64,000 nt of DNA from Leptospira jelokensis (GCF_004769635.1 NZ_RQGH01000026.1:248001-312000); one strand, 5' to 3'. Numbered from the stretch's first letter, positions 36,012 through 45,842 are shown. The notes: a model not told the origin generated them from the sequence alone. A program made the numbers and translations.

Positions 36012-36413
36012 TTATATCTCATCGGTTGGTTTCGGTGGGCCAAAAGGATTAACATTCGTTTGGCTTGGATCGGAAATGTTTTTTTCAGAATCCAAAATTA
36101 AATAACAATACTTACAACCATAAATTTGTGCCTGTTTTTTCCCTTCACTATTGGTGTATGTGGAAATAGCAGCATACAAGTATTCATCTTTTCTTAGGAC
36201 AGTGCCACAAACAGGGCATAGGCGAAGCCTTGGAAGAGTCGGGTCTTTTTCTTTTCCGTACACTTTCCTTGGATCACCCACACGAAGATTCTCTTCTTTT
36301 TTTAACCTTTCTTTCTCTTTTTGGTTTAAACTTTGGTTGTCTACGGCTGAGAGTGCATAAAGGAAAAAGGCGACTGTAAACAGTACACCACAAATCGTAA
36401 GAAAGGTGACCAT
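36012..36413 (-). CDS. Small membrane protein with zinc-ribbon-like CxxC pairs
   Basis: A 133-residue protein with one N-terminal helix (about 3-24) and a cytoplasmic-looking domain. The latter holds two CxxC pairs, LCPVCG (~78) and YGCKYCY (~107), that probably bind one zinc. I do not recognise a named family. Its ATG directly follows the TAA of the metallophosphoesterase gene, and recG follows it, so it sits in the recG transcript. Confidence 0.75.
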   Translation of the reverse strand: MVTFLTICGVLFTVAFFLYALSAVDNQSLNQKEKERLKKEENLRVGDPRKVYGKEKDPTLPRLRLCPVCGTVLRKDEYLYAAISTYTNSEGKKQAQIYGCKYCYLILDSEKNISDPSQTNVNPFGPPKPTDEI

Positions 36414-37418
36414 TTAATTCCCTCGGATGTAATCTTCGGAACTCACCGTTGAAATTGGATTTTGTGAGATGAGTTTTAATTGTTTTTCAGAACAATCCAC
36501 TTCTATCAATGTGTGCCAATCCTCTCCACGGAGTTGGCAAAGATTGGACTGGACTACGTTTTTCCCTTCCATCAGAATCTCAGCGTAGTAACCACCTTCC
36601 TGGAAACCATGTAAAGAATCCACCGCACCAAAGTTAGATGGATTGATAAAAACAGTATTTTTTGTTTTTTTAATGCCTTGGTCTTCGTGCACATGGCCCG
36701 AAACAACAAGAGAAGGTGATTCATCATCTAAATACCTTCTGATCCCTTGGCTTCCACATTTCCCAACACCAGGGATGGTATCAAAATAACCATAAGCAGG
36801 ATTGTGAATCCAACAGATATCCGGCAATTCTTCACGGAAAAAATCTTCTGGTTCACTGTAGTTTTTTCCATTTTTGGTGTACTCGTGAAACACAACGGTC
36901 AGTTTTTCTGGAATGCCAGACGTCCAAATGGGCGCACCACCATACCCAGATACTTTCAGATTTTGAAATTCAAAACTTTTTCTATGCACTTCGCGTTGGT
37001 ACAATTCGGTGTATTGCAAATCTAAATCATAATTTCCTGGCAAACAATACACAGGTGATTTTGCATACTTAAGAATCAGTTTTTCGATGATTTCATATTT
37101 TTCTTTCATCGTTTTGGCAGCTAACTTGTACAAGTCTCTGTATTTTTGAGATTTTTCAACAATCGCTGTAGAGTATTTTTCAGGAAAACGAATGGCATGA
37201 GTTGTAAAGTCAAACGGAGTTGAGTCATCTTTTCTTTCCGTTAATAAATAATACAACTCCTCTTGGACACCACAGAAGTCGATGATCCGATCAAAGGAAA
37301 AAAATGCTTTGTAAATGATATCACCAGAGAAAAGATATAAGTCTGCTTCTGTAGTTTGAAGGATTCTTTTGAGACCATGGAGTCCATCATGGATGTCTGT
37401 AAGATAGATGATCTTCAT
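36414..37418 (-). CDS. Metallophosphoesterase
   Basis: A 334-residue calcineurin-like phosphoesterase. The family metal-binding motifs are visible in order: DIHD (7-10), SGDII (~31), CLPGNYDLD (~126), then VVSGHVHEDQ (~240). An inserted helical segment (~50-110) is larger than in minimal enzymes. The substrate is unknown; no transmembrane or signal sequence is present, so it is probably cytoplasmic. Its ATG directly abuts the stop of the gene before it (TAAATG). Confidence 0.88.
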   Translation of the reverse strand: MKIIYLTDIHDGLHGLKRILQTTEADLYLFSGDIIYKAFFSFDRIIDFCGVQEELYYLLTERKDDSTPFDFTTHAIRFPEKYSTAIVEKSQKYRDLYKLAAKTMKEKYEIIEKLILKYAKSPVYCLPGNYDLDLQYTELYQREVHRKSFEFQNLKVSGYGGAPIWTSGIPEKLTVVFHEYTKNGKNYSEPEDFFREELPDICWIHNPAYGYFDTIPGVGKCGSQGIRRYLDDESPSLVVSGHVHEDQGIKKTKNTVFINPSNFGAVDSLHGFQEGGYYAEILMEGKNVVQSNLCQLRGEDWHTLIEVDCSEKQLKLISQNPISTVSSEDYIRGN

Positions 37419-38099
37419 TTATTCATTTTCCCACAGCAACATTTGGACATCTCTGTCTTCTTCAATGTAATCAATTTTTAAATACTCTGGCCCAAAAAAA
37501 TCCACAAGTGGTTTTAAAATCGTAGAAGATCTTACAAAGATGTACAATTCATTGTGATCTGCTACTAAGTATTGGATATCAATTTTACCTGCAATGGCCG
37601 GAACCAAATTTAAAAAATAATTCAAATCAAACAATAATTCCCACTGCAAACCAGTGATCGATAAAATATGAGGTGCCTCATGCATAATGGATTCGAATAC
37701 TTTTTTTTTGTGGAATGGATCAATTTTCACAAACCACCTAACAATATCAAATCGCCTAGGTTTGGTATCCCAAGCCCTATATCCAACAATTTTTAATCTG
37801 GCTTTGTTATCCTTGACTAACACGGGTTTGAGTCGAACTCGAAAACGGATGGAATTCACTTTTAAAAAACGTGCAATCCAAAGCCATTCCATGCGATAGG
37901 TCCCCGTTAGTATCACTTCCCCCTTGGAGGAACCCACTTCTAAACTTTCTAAATCAGGGTCTTCTGCTATGATTTCGGTTTGTATGACTTTTTTTAAGCT
38001 ACCAAGCAGTAAGGTAACTTTGTAATTACTCTTTGGGACCACTTTTGGTGGTAAAAAGAGATTCAATGGGTTGAAACGGAAGAGATCCGTCAAAAGCAT
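37419..38099 (-). CDS. Conserved hypothetical protein
   Basis: I do not recognise this 226-residue protein. It has a hydrophobic beginning without a clear signal and alternates strands and basic segments (FRVRLKPVLVKDNKARLKIV). It ends in an acidic tail (IEEDRDVQMLLWENE). It heads the transcript that continues through the metallophosphoesterase, the zinc-ribbon protein, recG and the VanY-like peptidase. It is divergent from gpsA. Confidence 0.7.
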   Translation of the reverse strand: MLLTDLFRFNPLNLFLPPKVVPKSNYKVTLLLGSLKKVIQTEIIAEDPDLESLEVGSSKGEVILTGTYRMEWLWIARFLKVNSIRFRVRLKPVLVKDNKARLKIVGYRAWDTKPRRFDIVRWFVKIDPFHKKKVFESIMHEAPHILSITGLQWELLFDLNYFLNLVPAIAGKIDIQYLVADHNELYIFVRSSTILKPLVDFFGPEYLKIDYIEEDRDVQMLLWENE

Positions 38100-38118
38100 A
38101 TTTTAATTTTATTTTCTA

Positions 38119-38146
38119 TTGCCTTTTTGGAAAGCAGATTTAGAAT
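38119..38146 (+). promoter_or_regulatory. gpsA promoter, near-leaderless
   Basis: TTGCCT (38119-38124), a 16-bp spacer and TAGAAT (38141-38146) end nine bases before the gpsA ATG. The transcript would begin only about two bases ahead of the start codon, and no Shine-Dalgarno is present. Confidence 0.5.
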
Positions 38147-38155
38147 ACTGAACTC

Positions 38156-39157
38156 ATGAAGATTGGAATCATTGGTGCTGGAAGTTTTGGCACTGCACTA
38201 GGTAGTATTTTGGCAGACAAGGGTTATGATGTCACCCTTTGGACTAGAAGTGAAGGGCAAGCTCGTTCGATCAATGAAAACCATATGAATTCCAAACATA
38301 TGCCTGACTTGGTCCTTCCCGAAAAACTGAGGGCAAACACAGACCTCATCCAAGTCGTAAAAGACAAAGAAATGATTGTCTCAGCACCTCCGAGCCATGC
38401 CCTTTCCGGCATCCTAAAGGAAATCAAAGACCATATCCCACCCAAAGTTCCCATCGTTTCTGCTTCCAAGGGCATCGAAAATGAGAGCCTTCGCCTTGTT
38501 TCTGAAATTTTTGAATCGGAACTCCCTGGCCAATACCATTCCCAACTTTCGTACCTTTCAGGTCCTAGTTTTGCCAAAGAAATGGTAAAACGAGTTCCCA
38601 CAATTGTTTCCATCGCTTCCAAAAACGAAGCCACCGCCAAACGAGTGCAAGAAATCTTTAGTTTTACCTATTTCCGTACATATTGGACACCCGATGTCGT
38701 TGGTGTGGAAGTTGGTGGTGCCTTAAAAAATGTGATTGCGATCGCAGCAGGTGTTGCCGATGGACTTGGGTTTGGACAAAATACAAGGGCTGCTCTCATC
38801 ACACGTGGGTTAAACGAAATCACAAGGATGGGGATCAAAATGGGTGCCGATCCCATGACCTTTCTCGGTCCATCAGGGATGGGAGACTTGGTTCTCACTT
38901 GCTGTGGGGAAGCCTCGAGAAACCGAACGGTTGGGTTTCGTTTGGGTAAGGGGGAAACATTAAAGGAAATTTTGGCATCCATGAACGAAGTGGCGGAAGG
39001 TGTAAAAACCACTTTATCCACTAAAAACCTGGCTGATAAATTGGGAGTGGAAATGGCCATCACCCAAGAAGTGTATCGTATGTTATACGAAGATAAGGAT
39101 CCAAAAGAAGTGGTCAAAGCTCTGATGAGCCGTGACCTCAAACGGGAAGGTGTCTAA
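38156..39157 (+). CDS. gpsA: Glycerol-3-phosphate dehydrogenase [NAD(P)+]
   Basis: A 333-residue enzyme that reduces dihydroxyacetone phosphate to sn-glycerol-3-phosphate for phospholipid synthesis. It has the N-terminal dinucleotide motif [10 protein letters not shown], the catalytic Lys in [13 protein letters not shown] (~190), SGPSFAKE (~140) and the family signature [12 protein letters not shown] with GLGDLVLTC-like [14 protein letters not shown] (~240). The length is standard. Its 3' end overlaps the convergent MAPEG gene by 4 bp. Confidence 0.97.
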   Translation: MKIGIIGAGSFGTALGSILADKGYDVTLWTRSEGQARSINENHMNSKHMPDLVLPEKLRANTDLIQVVKDKEMIVSAPPSHALSGILKEIKDHIPPKVPIVSASKGIENESLRLVSEIFESELPGQYHSQLSYLSGPSFAKEMVKRVPTIVSIASKNEATAKRVQEIFSFTYFRTYWTPDVVGVEVGGALKNVIAIAAGVADGLGFGQNTRAALITRGLNEITRMGIKMGADPMTFLGPSGMGDLVLTCCGEASRNRTVGFRLGKGETLKEILASMNEVAEGVKTTLSTKNLADKLGVEMAITQEVYRMLYEDKDPKEVVKALMSRDLKREGV

Positions 39158-39558
39158 ACCAATCGAACAAGCAGTATGATATAACTCACAATTTGGATCA
39201 TATAAAATGTGAAACGGATGTTTACTGCCAATACATTAGTTGCAATCAAATGGGTGAGGGATTGTAAAACCCTTGCTCCAAAAATCACAAACCCCACTTG
39301 GTTCACAAATGCATCTACCTTTCCCAAACTCGCAGTCAAAAAAACAACTGCAACAAATAAAGGTAAGTTTTCTAAACTATTGAGGTGGGCACGGTTGAGC
39401 CTCCAATTGAAATCACTTCCATGTTGGATGCCTGCTGGGAATTCATTGGATTTCTTTTTCCCAAGTAACACCTGTACGCTTCTGTAACTTGTAAGTGTGA
39501 CACCAAGCCCCAGTGTCCAAAGAGTGAAAAGAATCAAAGCCAAATAGATGGGTTCCAC
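39154..39558 (-). CDS. MAPEG family membrane protein
   Basis: A four-helix integral membrane protein of about 134 residues in the MAPEG (membrane-associated eicosanoid/glutathione metabolism) family. [20 protein letters not shown] is the family's glutathione-binding signature, followed by [13 protein letters not shown]. Bacterial MAPEG members are usually of unknown substrate. I place the start at GTG 39558 ([11 protein letters not shown]) because AAAGGAG lies six bases before it; a longer frame from GTG 39594 has no such site and adds a charged leader. Confidence 0.82.
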   Translation of the reverse strand: MEPIYLALILFTLWTLGLGVTLTSYRSVQVLLGKKKSNEFPAGIQHGSDFNWRLNRAHLNSLENLPLFVAVVFLTASLGKVDAFVNQVGFVIFGARVLQSLTHLIATNVLAVNIRFTFYMIQIVSYIILLVRLV

Positions 39559-39681
39559 AATTTCTCCTTTGTACCAACTCTTCTTTAGGATCACAAATTG
39601 GTACAGGGGGAAATTCTAACTGACTCCCGTTCATTTGTAAACCATTTAAAAGGATTTTTTTAAGTGGCATGGTGGTGTGCT

Positions 39682-40479
39682 TTAGTCCCAACCAATGGAT
39701 TTGATCTCTTTCCAAACACTAAGCCAACTTTGGGAGAAAAAATGGTCCGGGGCCTCTGGGATTTCTAAGATTCGAAATTGGTTCCGCTTTGCAAAATCAA
39801 CAGTATGTGTTTTCGGGAACCATTTGTCCTCGGCAGGCAGAAATATGGTAACATTCGTTCGTTTTTCATACATTCCACTTTCTACTTGGAATCCTGGTAA
39901 AAATAGATTTCGTAAAAAGGAAGCAAGTGAATCCACTTGGATCCTGACATTTTTCACAGGAAATGAAAGGTGATCCACTCCACCCGATTCCAACCAATCG
40001 GGAGTCGTTAACGTTTCTAATATCTGTTTGTTGGGAGGTTCCCCATCAGAAAGATTTGGTAGGAGAAGCAAACGACTGAATTCCTCAATGGAATCTGATT
40101 CATACAAATACTTTAAACTTAAAACACTATCAAGGATGGGAGAAAGTAAAAACAGTTTTTGAAACGAAGTCTGTTTGGCATACATGAGTAGGGCTGCCCC
40201 TCCTCCGCTATGGCCAATCCCGTACAATGGTTTCCCTAAATAGTTTTTTTCTGTTAGATACTCATCTAACAAATATATGGCGGTTTTCGGATCATAGGTC
40301 CCACCCGAATTCCCATGAGAAGGTGGGTTGAAACGAACCAATCGTAAGCCATAAGAAACGAGTTCCGAATCTCGGATCCGAAATGACCTAGAATTTCCAC
40401 CGGTACTTGGCCATAGGATTAAAATTCCCTTTGCCTCTGCCGAAGGAACACCTGACTCGATGACTTCTAATGATGCCAT
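39682..40479 (-). CDS. Alpha/beta hydrolase
   Basis: A 265-residue serine hydrolase. The nucleophile elbow GIGHSGGGAA (~90-100) and an early oxyanion region (LWPSTGGNSRSF) are clear. A late PEAPDHFFSQSW supplies the likely catalytic His (~250), and PAEDKWFP the acid. The substrate is unknown. It is separated from map by 136 bp and from MAPEG by 123 bp, so it may have its own promoter. Confidence 0.82.
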   Translation of the reverse strand: MASLEVIESGVPSAEAKGILILWPSTGGNSRSFRIRDSELVSYGLRLVRFNPPSHGNSGGTYDPKTAIYLLDEYLTEKNYLGKPLYGIGHSGGGAALLMYAKQTSFQKLFLLSPILDSVLSLKYLYESDSIEEFSRLLLLPNLSDGEPPNKQILETLTTPDWLESGGVDHLSFPVKNVRIQVDSLASFLRNLFLPGFQVESGMYEKRTNVTIFLPAEDKWFPKTHTVDFAKRNQFRILEIPEAPDHFFSQSWLSVWKEIKSIGWD

Positions 40480-40615
40480 TCTGAAATAAAGTTTCCTATT
40501 TTTGTTTTGCCCCAGCTGACAAGGATTTGCTGTCTTTGGCAGATCGACTTAACAACATGGGTGATGATAGTATCAAATTGTAACCGACTTGGTGTTCGAA
40601 TCCAAATACAAATTT

Positions 40616-41371
40616 CTATAAAGTTGCGATAATGGGTTTGCCATTCTGAACGATGACTGTGTGTTCGCATTGCGCCACATAACTTAAGTGTCCTTGCCTG
40701 TTCCCTGCTACTAAAGTCCATCCATCGGATTCTTCGAATGCAGTTTGGCTCCCAGTGGAGATAAAGGATTCAATCGCAAGGACAAGACCTTGGTTTAATT
40801 TTCTATGGTCACGTTTGTCTTCATAGACTAGGACTTGTGGCTCTTCATGTAGTTTTTTCCCAGTGCCATGGCCTGCTAAGTTTTTGATCACAGTGAATCC
40901 ATTTTCTTTGGCGGCCGAATGGATTGCTTTCCCTATATGGCGTAGGTAATTTCCAGTAAACGCTTGTTTTGTGGCCCGCATTGTCCCTTCAATGGCTGTA
41001 TCACAAAGTTTTTGCAGGGTTTCGTTTGAGTTTCCAACGATAAATGAAATTCCCGTATCAGCATAGTACCCATCTAACTTTGCAGAAACATCTACGTTCA
41101 CCAAATCCCCATCTTTTAGAATGGTTTCTTTTTTCGGGATACCATGGGCAATTTCAAAATTGGTACTAATACAAGTAAATCCAGGGAATTTGTAATCAAA
41201 TTTGGGAGCAGAAAATGCGCCTGCAGCTTCAAACTCTTGTTTGGCGGCCAAATCAAGTTCTAAGGTAGACACTCCAGGTTTTGCCAAAAGTTTTAATAAC
41301 TCTCTGACTTTTGCAACAAACTTACCGGCTTTTAAAATCCCTTGTAGGTCTTTTTCATTTTGAATCGACAT
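40616..41371 (-). CDS. map: Methionine aminopeptidase, type I
   Basis: A 251-residue M24A metallopeptidase that removes the initiator Met from nascent proteins. The five metal ligands are visible: DVSAKLDGYYADTG (two Asp), LAGHGTGKKLHEEP (His), LAIESF (Glu) and CEHTVIV (Glu). There is no N-terminal zinc-finger extension. The gene directly abuts the arsS stop (TAGATG), so it is part of the arsS transcript, an unusual neighbour for an essential processing enzyme. Confidence 0.96.
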   Translation of the reverse strand: MSIQNEKDLQGILKAGKFVAKVRELLKLLAKPGVSTLELDLAAKQEFEAAGAFSAPKFDYKFPGFTCISTNFEIAHGIPKKETILKDGDLVNVDVSAKLDGYYADTGISFIVGNSNETLQKLCDTAIEGTMRATKQAFTGNYLRHIGKAIHSAAKENGFTVIKNLAGHGTGKKLHEEPQVLVYEDKRDHRKLNQGLVLAIESFISTGSQTAFEESDGWTLVAGNRQGHLSYVAQCEHTVIVQNGKPIIATL

Positions 41372-42346
41372 CTAAACAATCTCCCCACCACAACTAGAAC
41401 CTGCACCAGCCGTACATCCATAACAATGGTTTGCAACTACGATTTCCCGTCCAAGGAATGTAGGCAAATCGAAATCTTGGATGTGTTTCACTCCTTTTGA
41501 TTTTAGTTCCAACATTTGGTTAAAATCACAATCATACACAGAGCCATCATACCCTACAGAAATTTGGTCCAAACACATAAGTCCATTCACTGTAGCTGGA
41601 TTGTAGGCATTCACCAAAGTTTCCATATACATTTCAAATTTTCCTGCACGCACTAAAGATCCTAAAAATCGATCGATGGGCAAGTTGTTGATACAAAACA
41701 ACTGGTTGAACACGATTCCATATTTTTTATACAAATGGTCTTTGTATTCTTTTTCCAATTGCACCTGACCAGAACTTAAAAATAGTCCATTGGGGTTATA
41801 AACCAAGTGGATTGGAAGTGAGGTCCCATACCCGATTGCATTTAACTTTTTTAAGGCGGTGATGGACTTTTGGTAAACACCTTTCCCTCTTTGGTTGTCG
41901 GTGACATTTTCCAATACAGAAGGTAAGGAAGAGACTATTTCTACTTGGTTTTCTTTTAAAAACTCATACAACCATTCATATCCAGGTTCTTCCAAAATGG
42001 TAAGGTTACACCGATCCATCACTCGTTTCCCAAGTCGCCTAGCTTCTGTTACGAGCATCTTAAAATATGGATTCCCTTCTGGAGCACCACCTGTGATGTC
42101 AACTGTTTCAATTTCTGGAATTTTAGAAATGAGTTCGATACAAAGTTTTGCCGTATTTTCATCCATCATTTCCGTTCGGATGGGAGATGCATCCACATGG
42201 CAATGCCGGCAAGCTTGGTTACACCACTTACCAACATTGATTTGGAATACTTTGATGGAACGGGCTTGGATGGGTTTTCCAACCGTCTCAAAAAAATGTT
42301 TCCCACTATACCCTTGTAAGGTGGAATGTTGTTCGGTTAAATCCAT
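41372..42346 (-). CDS. arsS: Arsenosugar biosynthesis radical SAM protein ArsS
   Basis: A 324-residue radical SAM enzyme. The [4Fe-4S] cluster motif is CNQACRHC (Cys42, Cys46, Cys49), followed by HVDASP as in the ArsS family. The C-terminal region has the family's extra cysteines (HCYGCTAGAGSSCGGE). ArsS makes the deoxyadenosyl-arsenic precursor of arsenosugars from dimethylarsenite. The neighbouring peroxidase-like gene 3 bp upstream is the usual partner. No arsenite methyltransferase (ArsM) is within the window. Confidence 0.93.
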   Translation of the reverse strand: MDLTEQHSTLQGYSGKHFFETVGKPIQARSIKVFQINVGKWCNQACRHCHVDASPIRTEMMDENTAKLCIELISKIPEIETVDITGGAPEGNPYFKMLVTEARRLGKRVMDRCNLTILEEPGYEWLYEFLKENQVEIVSSLPSVLENVTDNQRGKGVYQKSITALKKLNAIGYGTSLPIHLVYNPNGLFLSSGQVQLEKEYKDHLYKKYGIVFNQLFCINNLPIDRFLGSLVRAGKFEMYMETLVNAYNPATVNGLMCLDQISVGYDGSVYDCDFNQMLELKSKGVKHIQDFDLPTFLGREIVVANHCYGCTAGAGSSCGGEIV

Positions 42347-42349
42347 ACT

Positions 42350-42688
42350 TTAAAACGATAGTTCGTCTATTTTGTTTTGCATTTGGACACTGTGCACCAA
42401 GTTAATGCCTGCCGCCATTGCCGCTGCTACATGGACTGCTTCATTCATTTGGGCTTCATCAGCGCCTTTTTGGAGTGAGGTGGTCGTGTAGGCATCAATG
42501 CAATATGGGCATTTGAGGGCATGGGCAACTGCAAGTGCGATGAGTGCCTTTTCTCTTTCTGTTAAGGCTCCTTCTGCCATCACAGCATTGTAGTATCCAA
42601 AAAATTTATCTGCGAGAGCTGGATTTGTACGTCCGATCTCACCAAATTTTCCTAAGTCTTTTGCATTATAATAATGATTTTCTGCCAT
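42350..42688 (-). CDS. Arsenosugar biosynthesis-associated peroxidase-like protein (CMD family)
   Basis: A 112-residue AhpD/carboxymuconolactone decarboxylase-like protein, one helical domain. The CPYC pair with a nearby His (LKCPYCIDAYTT, ~59-70) is the redox site of the AhpD family. Context and family (adjacent to ArsS, same strand, 3-bp gap) make it the peroxidase-like protein commonly linked to arsenosugar synthesis. AGAGGAAAT precedes the ATG, and an imperfect leader hairpin lies just upstream. Confidence 0.88.
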   Translation of the reverse strand: MAENHYYNAKDLGKFGEIGRTNPALADKFFGYYNAVMAEGALTEREKALIALAVAHALKCPYCIDAYTTTSLQKGADEAQMNEAVHVAAAMAAGINLVHSVQMQNKIDELSF

Positions 42689-42713
42689 ATTTCCTCTCTA
42701 TGATGAAGTTCCT

Positions 42714-42738
42714 TGGCCTTCTCGATTCGTCAAGGCCA
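42714..42738 (-). promoter_or_regulatory. Leader hairpin upstream of the arsS operon
   Basis: TGGCCTT (42714-42720) and AAGGCCA (42732-42738) form a 7-bp GC-rich stem with an 11-nt loop, 26 bases before the start codon of the peroxidase-like gene. It would lie in the mRNA leader. It could modulate translation or be a binding site; no known ArsR box matches. The remaining 42739-42947 gap shows only AT-rich sequence and short repeats (TTCCAAA), with no gene. Confidence 0.35.
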
Positions 42739-42947
42739 TGCCTAAGCTCTAAAATCCAAAAAAGGTTTGGTTAGGTCAATATCTTAGACAAAGTTTCTAA
42801 TTCTTAGGAGTTGGTTTTCATCTCTTTTCTTAAGAGAACAATCGACTGTAGGCAATGAGAACCAATGATTTCCAATCAATACACTTGGATTGGAATCGCA
42901 ATGGTTTCAATGCCACAAATACATTCCAAATGTATTCCAAAGTCACA

Positions 42948-43724
42948 TCATGTGGAAAATTTTGGCCTACGTTTTTCGATGAGCGATAAAAAGCCTTCTT
43001 GTCCATCAGGGGATAAAATCACTTTTGTAAACAGGTCTGCATCTAATTGGAATAAAGATTCCATTTGGGTACGATATGGTTCTCGTAAGGCAGTTTTCAT
43101 CCCACGGCTCGAGTTGTAAGTGAGTTTCGAAAGGGACTCTGCAAATTTCATCGCTTCTGGATACAAATCTTCTGCGTTATAGAGTTCATCCACTAGGCCA
43201 ATTTCTTTTGCCTCAGGGCCTTTGATTTGTTTGCCAGTAAACAGTAAATCCCTTGCGGCTTTCACACCAACTAAGTCCTGCAATACGATCGTAGGGATAG
43301 AAGGAAAATTAAGTCCCACAATTGCTTCGGAAAAACCAATCCTTCCCCCTTTGTCCACCATATAACGGTAATCCGAAAAGAGAGCAAACACAGCTCCTGC
43401 CGCCATACAATGCCCATTGATCACAGCAATCGTAGGAACAGGAAAGTGAAAGTAGGTTTGTGCCGTACGTAACAACTGTTCTACGGAACGTCTAACATCC
43501 GATTCCTGTTTCCCATACATCAGAGTGGGTTCAATGCCATTAGAAAAAAACTGTGTTTGAGCGGAGGTAAAAAGCAAAACACGTAAATTTGGATTGTTTG
43601 CGTGTTTGTTTAAAATTTGTTGGAATGTTACAAAAGCTTCAAAATCAAATGTGTTCTTTTCATTGGACTGCATCTTGATTTCCAAGATGCGGTCTCCATG
43701 AAAGATCTCTGCAAAAGGAGTCAT
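42948..43724 (-). CDS. Enoyl-CoA hydratase/isomerase family protein
   Basis: A 258-residue crotonase-fold protein. It has the oxyanion-hole region AVINGHCMAAGAVFALFSDYR (~98-118, within family), GFSEAIVGLNFP and the KQIKGPEAKEIGLVDELY motif. The catalytic Glu positions are not all obvious, so the precise activity (hydratase, isomerase or other) is unassigned. It starts one base after the acyl-CoA ligase stop and is likely co-transcribed for fatty-acid turnover. Confidence 0.85.
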   Translation of the reverse strand: MTPFAEIFHGDRILEIKMQSNEKNTFDFEAFVTFQQILNKHANNPNLRVLLFTSAQTQFFSNGIEPTLMYGKQESDVRRSVEQLLRTAQTYFHFPVPTIAVINGHCMAAGAVFALFSDYRYMVDKGGRIGFSEAIVGLNFPSIPTIVLQDLVGVKAARDLLFTGKQIKGPEAKEIGLVDELYNAEDLYPEAMKFAESLSKLTYNSSRGMKTALREPYRTQMESLFQLDADLFTKVILSPDGQEGFLSLIEKRRPKFST

Positions 43725-43725
43725 A

Positions 43726-45774
43726 TTAACTGTTTTTGTAGAGCTCCAAAATTCTGTCTTTGTATTTTTCTGTGATCACATGGCGTTTCATCTTCATAAG
43801 GTTTGTGAGTTCGTCCCCTACTTCAAATGGTTTTGTGATGAGCGTCACATACTGTACTTGTTCAAAGTTTTTGAATCCAGTTTTAACACTGTTAAAATTA
43901 CGAACTTCCTTTTTGTAAAACTCTACAACCTTTGGATGGGCAATGAGTTTTTCAGGAGCTTTTTCTGTGATTCCATTTTCTTCCGCCCAAGGGATAAGCG
44001 CATCAAAGTCAGGGACAATGATGGCACCGAGAACCTTTTGGTCTTGTCCCACAACCATTGATTGTTTGATAAACGGTGATTCATCAATTTTGTTTTCGAT
44101 TGGAACTGGTTCTACGTTTTCACCACCGAGTAGTACAATTGTATCCTTCGCACGACCCGTGAGAGTTAGAGTCTTTTTGAAGTTGATCATCCCGATATCA
44201 CCAGTGTTCATCCAATTGTCCACGATGGTTTTTTTCGTAGTTTCAGGATTTTTGTAATACCCTTTCATCACTTGAGGTCCTTTTAAATGAACCACACCTT
44301 TCACACCTAACTTTCCAAAGATGATATTCTTTTTGTCGTCAATATGACAAAGTACATTCCCCGCATCGTCTCGGATCTGCACTTGGCTAAGTGGTACAAT
44401 ATCACCTACAGAACCCATAATGGGGCGATCAAACGTCCGAGCTGAGATCACAGGTCCAGTTTCTGTCATCCCATACCCTTCTAGTACTGTGATCCCAATG
44501 TCCATAAAGAAGGCATCAACGTGTTTTTGTAAGGCCCCACCACCAGACAATGTAGCCCGTAAATGGCCACCCGTTGCTTGTCTGATTTTGGAAAGTACAA
44601 TGCGATCCAATGTAAAGCTATTAAACAAAACACCAAGTCCAGCGAGCACATACAAAGGTGTTTTCAAAGGACTTTCTTCTGGAACCAAAAACTGTGAAGC
44701 AATGAGAGAAAGGATGGTCACAGTGAAAGGGCCAGTGAACAACAATTTCACAATTGATATGAGGGACAAAGCCAAGGATTGTAAAACATTACGTCCTTCG
44801 TAATCCACTTCCCAACCTTTGAGAAATCGAATTGCTGCATGGTAGTGTTTTGAAAAAAAGTAAGCGACTTTAAACAAAAACCTTCTGACGGGAGGAGTTT
44901 GTTTGGGATCATTGATACGAGTGTAAATCCCGTTGTAAATGCTTTCCCAAACCCTCGGAGCAGAGGCCATAAAAGTTGGTCTTGCTTTTTGGATGTCGTT
45001 ACGAAGTTCAGTGACCTTTGTGTAATAAGTAGAACCACCATTGATGATGGCAAAGTATTCCACAACCCGTTCGAAAATATGCCATACAGGTAGGATGGAT
45101 AACATACGATCATCAGGTGTTACTTTCGCAACACGTGGCACAACATAATGCATTTGGTGGATCATGTTGGAATGCATGAGCATCACACCTTTGGGCATAC
45201 CAGTGGTTCCAGAAGTGTAAATGAGAGTGTACAAATCATCTGGTTTGATTCCAGACATCCGCTTTTCCGCTTCTCGTTTTCCTTTGGAGCGAAGTTCCCT
45301 TCCTTTTTCCAAAAGATCGTAAAAGTGTAAAATGCCAGCACCTGACTTTAATTTGGTGTCTTTGTCCATGATGATGACGGTTTTTACCGATTTCACTTGG
45401 GACTTGTTATTTTTGTATTTTTCGTAAACTTTATCGTTTTCTAAAAAAACAACTTTGGCTTCTGAGTGATTTAAAATGTAAACAATCTCCGAATCAGTGA
45501 TGTCCGAACCACGAGGAACGTTTGCCGCTCCAGCAGTTAACACGGCACAATCGGCAATGATCCATTCCACTCGGTTGTCAGCAAGAACGCCAACATGTTC
45601 CCTTGCTTTCACACCCAAATCAATGAGGGCTTCTGCAAGTGCGATACCATCTTCGTAAAGTTGTTTATAGGTTAGGGCTTGGTAATCCTTTTGCGCATTC
45701 TTATACCAAAATGCTGGTCTTGGACCAAATTTTTCTGCGGATTCCTTATAAACTTCTGCTAGGTTATTTGCCAT
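43726..45774 (-). CDS. Long-chain fatty acid-CoA ligase with membrane insertion
   Basis: A 682-residue AMP-forming acyl-CoA synthetase. It has P-loop [12 protein letters not shown] (~189-200), [10 protein letters not shown] (~448-457), and the hinge and catalytic region [10 protein letters not shown] ... [20 protein letters not shown]. Between the two halves a strongly hydrophobic insertion (~330-390; [17 protein letters not shown] and [12 protein letters not shown]) suggests one or two membrane segments not found in soluble FadD. It would let the enzyme activate fatty acids at the membrane. Start ATG with GGAGAGAT upstream. Confidence 0.92.
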   Translation of the reverse strand: MANNLAEVYKESAEKFGPRPAFWYKNAQKDYQALTYKQLYEDGIALAEALIDLGVKAREHVGVLADNRVEWIIADCAVLTAGAANVPRGSDITDSEIVYILNHSEAKVVFLENDKVYEKYKNNKSQVKSVKTVIIMDKDTKLKSGAGILHFYDLLEKGRELRSKGKREAEKRMSGIKPDDLYTLIYTSGTTGMPKGVMLMHSNMIHQMHYVVPRVAKVTPDDRMLSILPVWHIFERVVEYFAIINGGSTYYTKVTELRNDIQKARPTFMASAPRVWESIYNGIYTRINDPKQTPPVRRFLFKVAYFFSKHYHAAIRFLKGWEVDYEGRNVLQSLALSLISIVKLLFTGPFTVTILSLIASQFLVPEESPLKTPLYVLAGLGVLFNSFTLDRIVLSKIRQATGGHLRATLSGGGALQKHVDAFFMDIGITVLEGYGMTETGPVISARTFDRPIMGSVGDIVPLSQVQIRDDAGNVLCHIDDKKNIIFGKLGVKGVVHLKGPQVMKGYYKNPETTKKTIVDNWMNTGDIGMINFKKTLTLTGRAKDTIVLLGGENVEPVPIENKIDESPFIKQSMVVGQDQKVLGAIIVPDFDALIPWAEENGITEKAPEKLIAHPKVVEFYKKEVRNFNSVKTGFKNFEQVQYVTLITKPFEVGDELTNLMKMKRHVITEKYKDRILELYKNS

Positions 45775-45842
45775 ATCTCTCCATCTAAAAGCGGTCTTTA
45801 TGATAGACCCTACTTTCAGATGGTCAAGAGAAATTTAGGCAA

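Noticed and set aside
39559..39594. GTG start 12 codons upstream for MAPEG
   Set aside because: A strong AAAGGAG directly precedes the downstream GTG, and the extra residues are charged and non-family.
42880..42947. Repeated TTCCAAA blocks as a terminator or repeat array
   Set aside because: Only two imperfect copies plus an inverted version; no stem followed by a T-run and no array structure.
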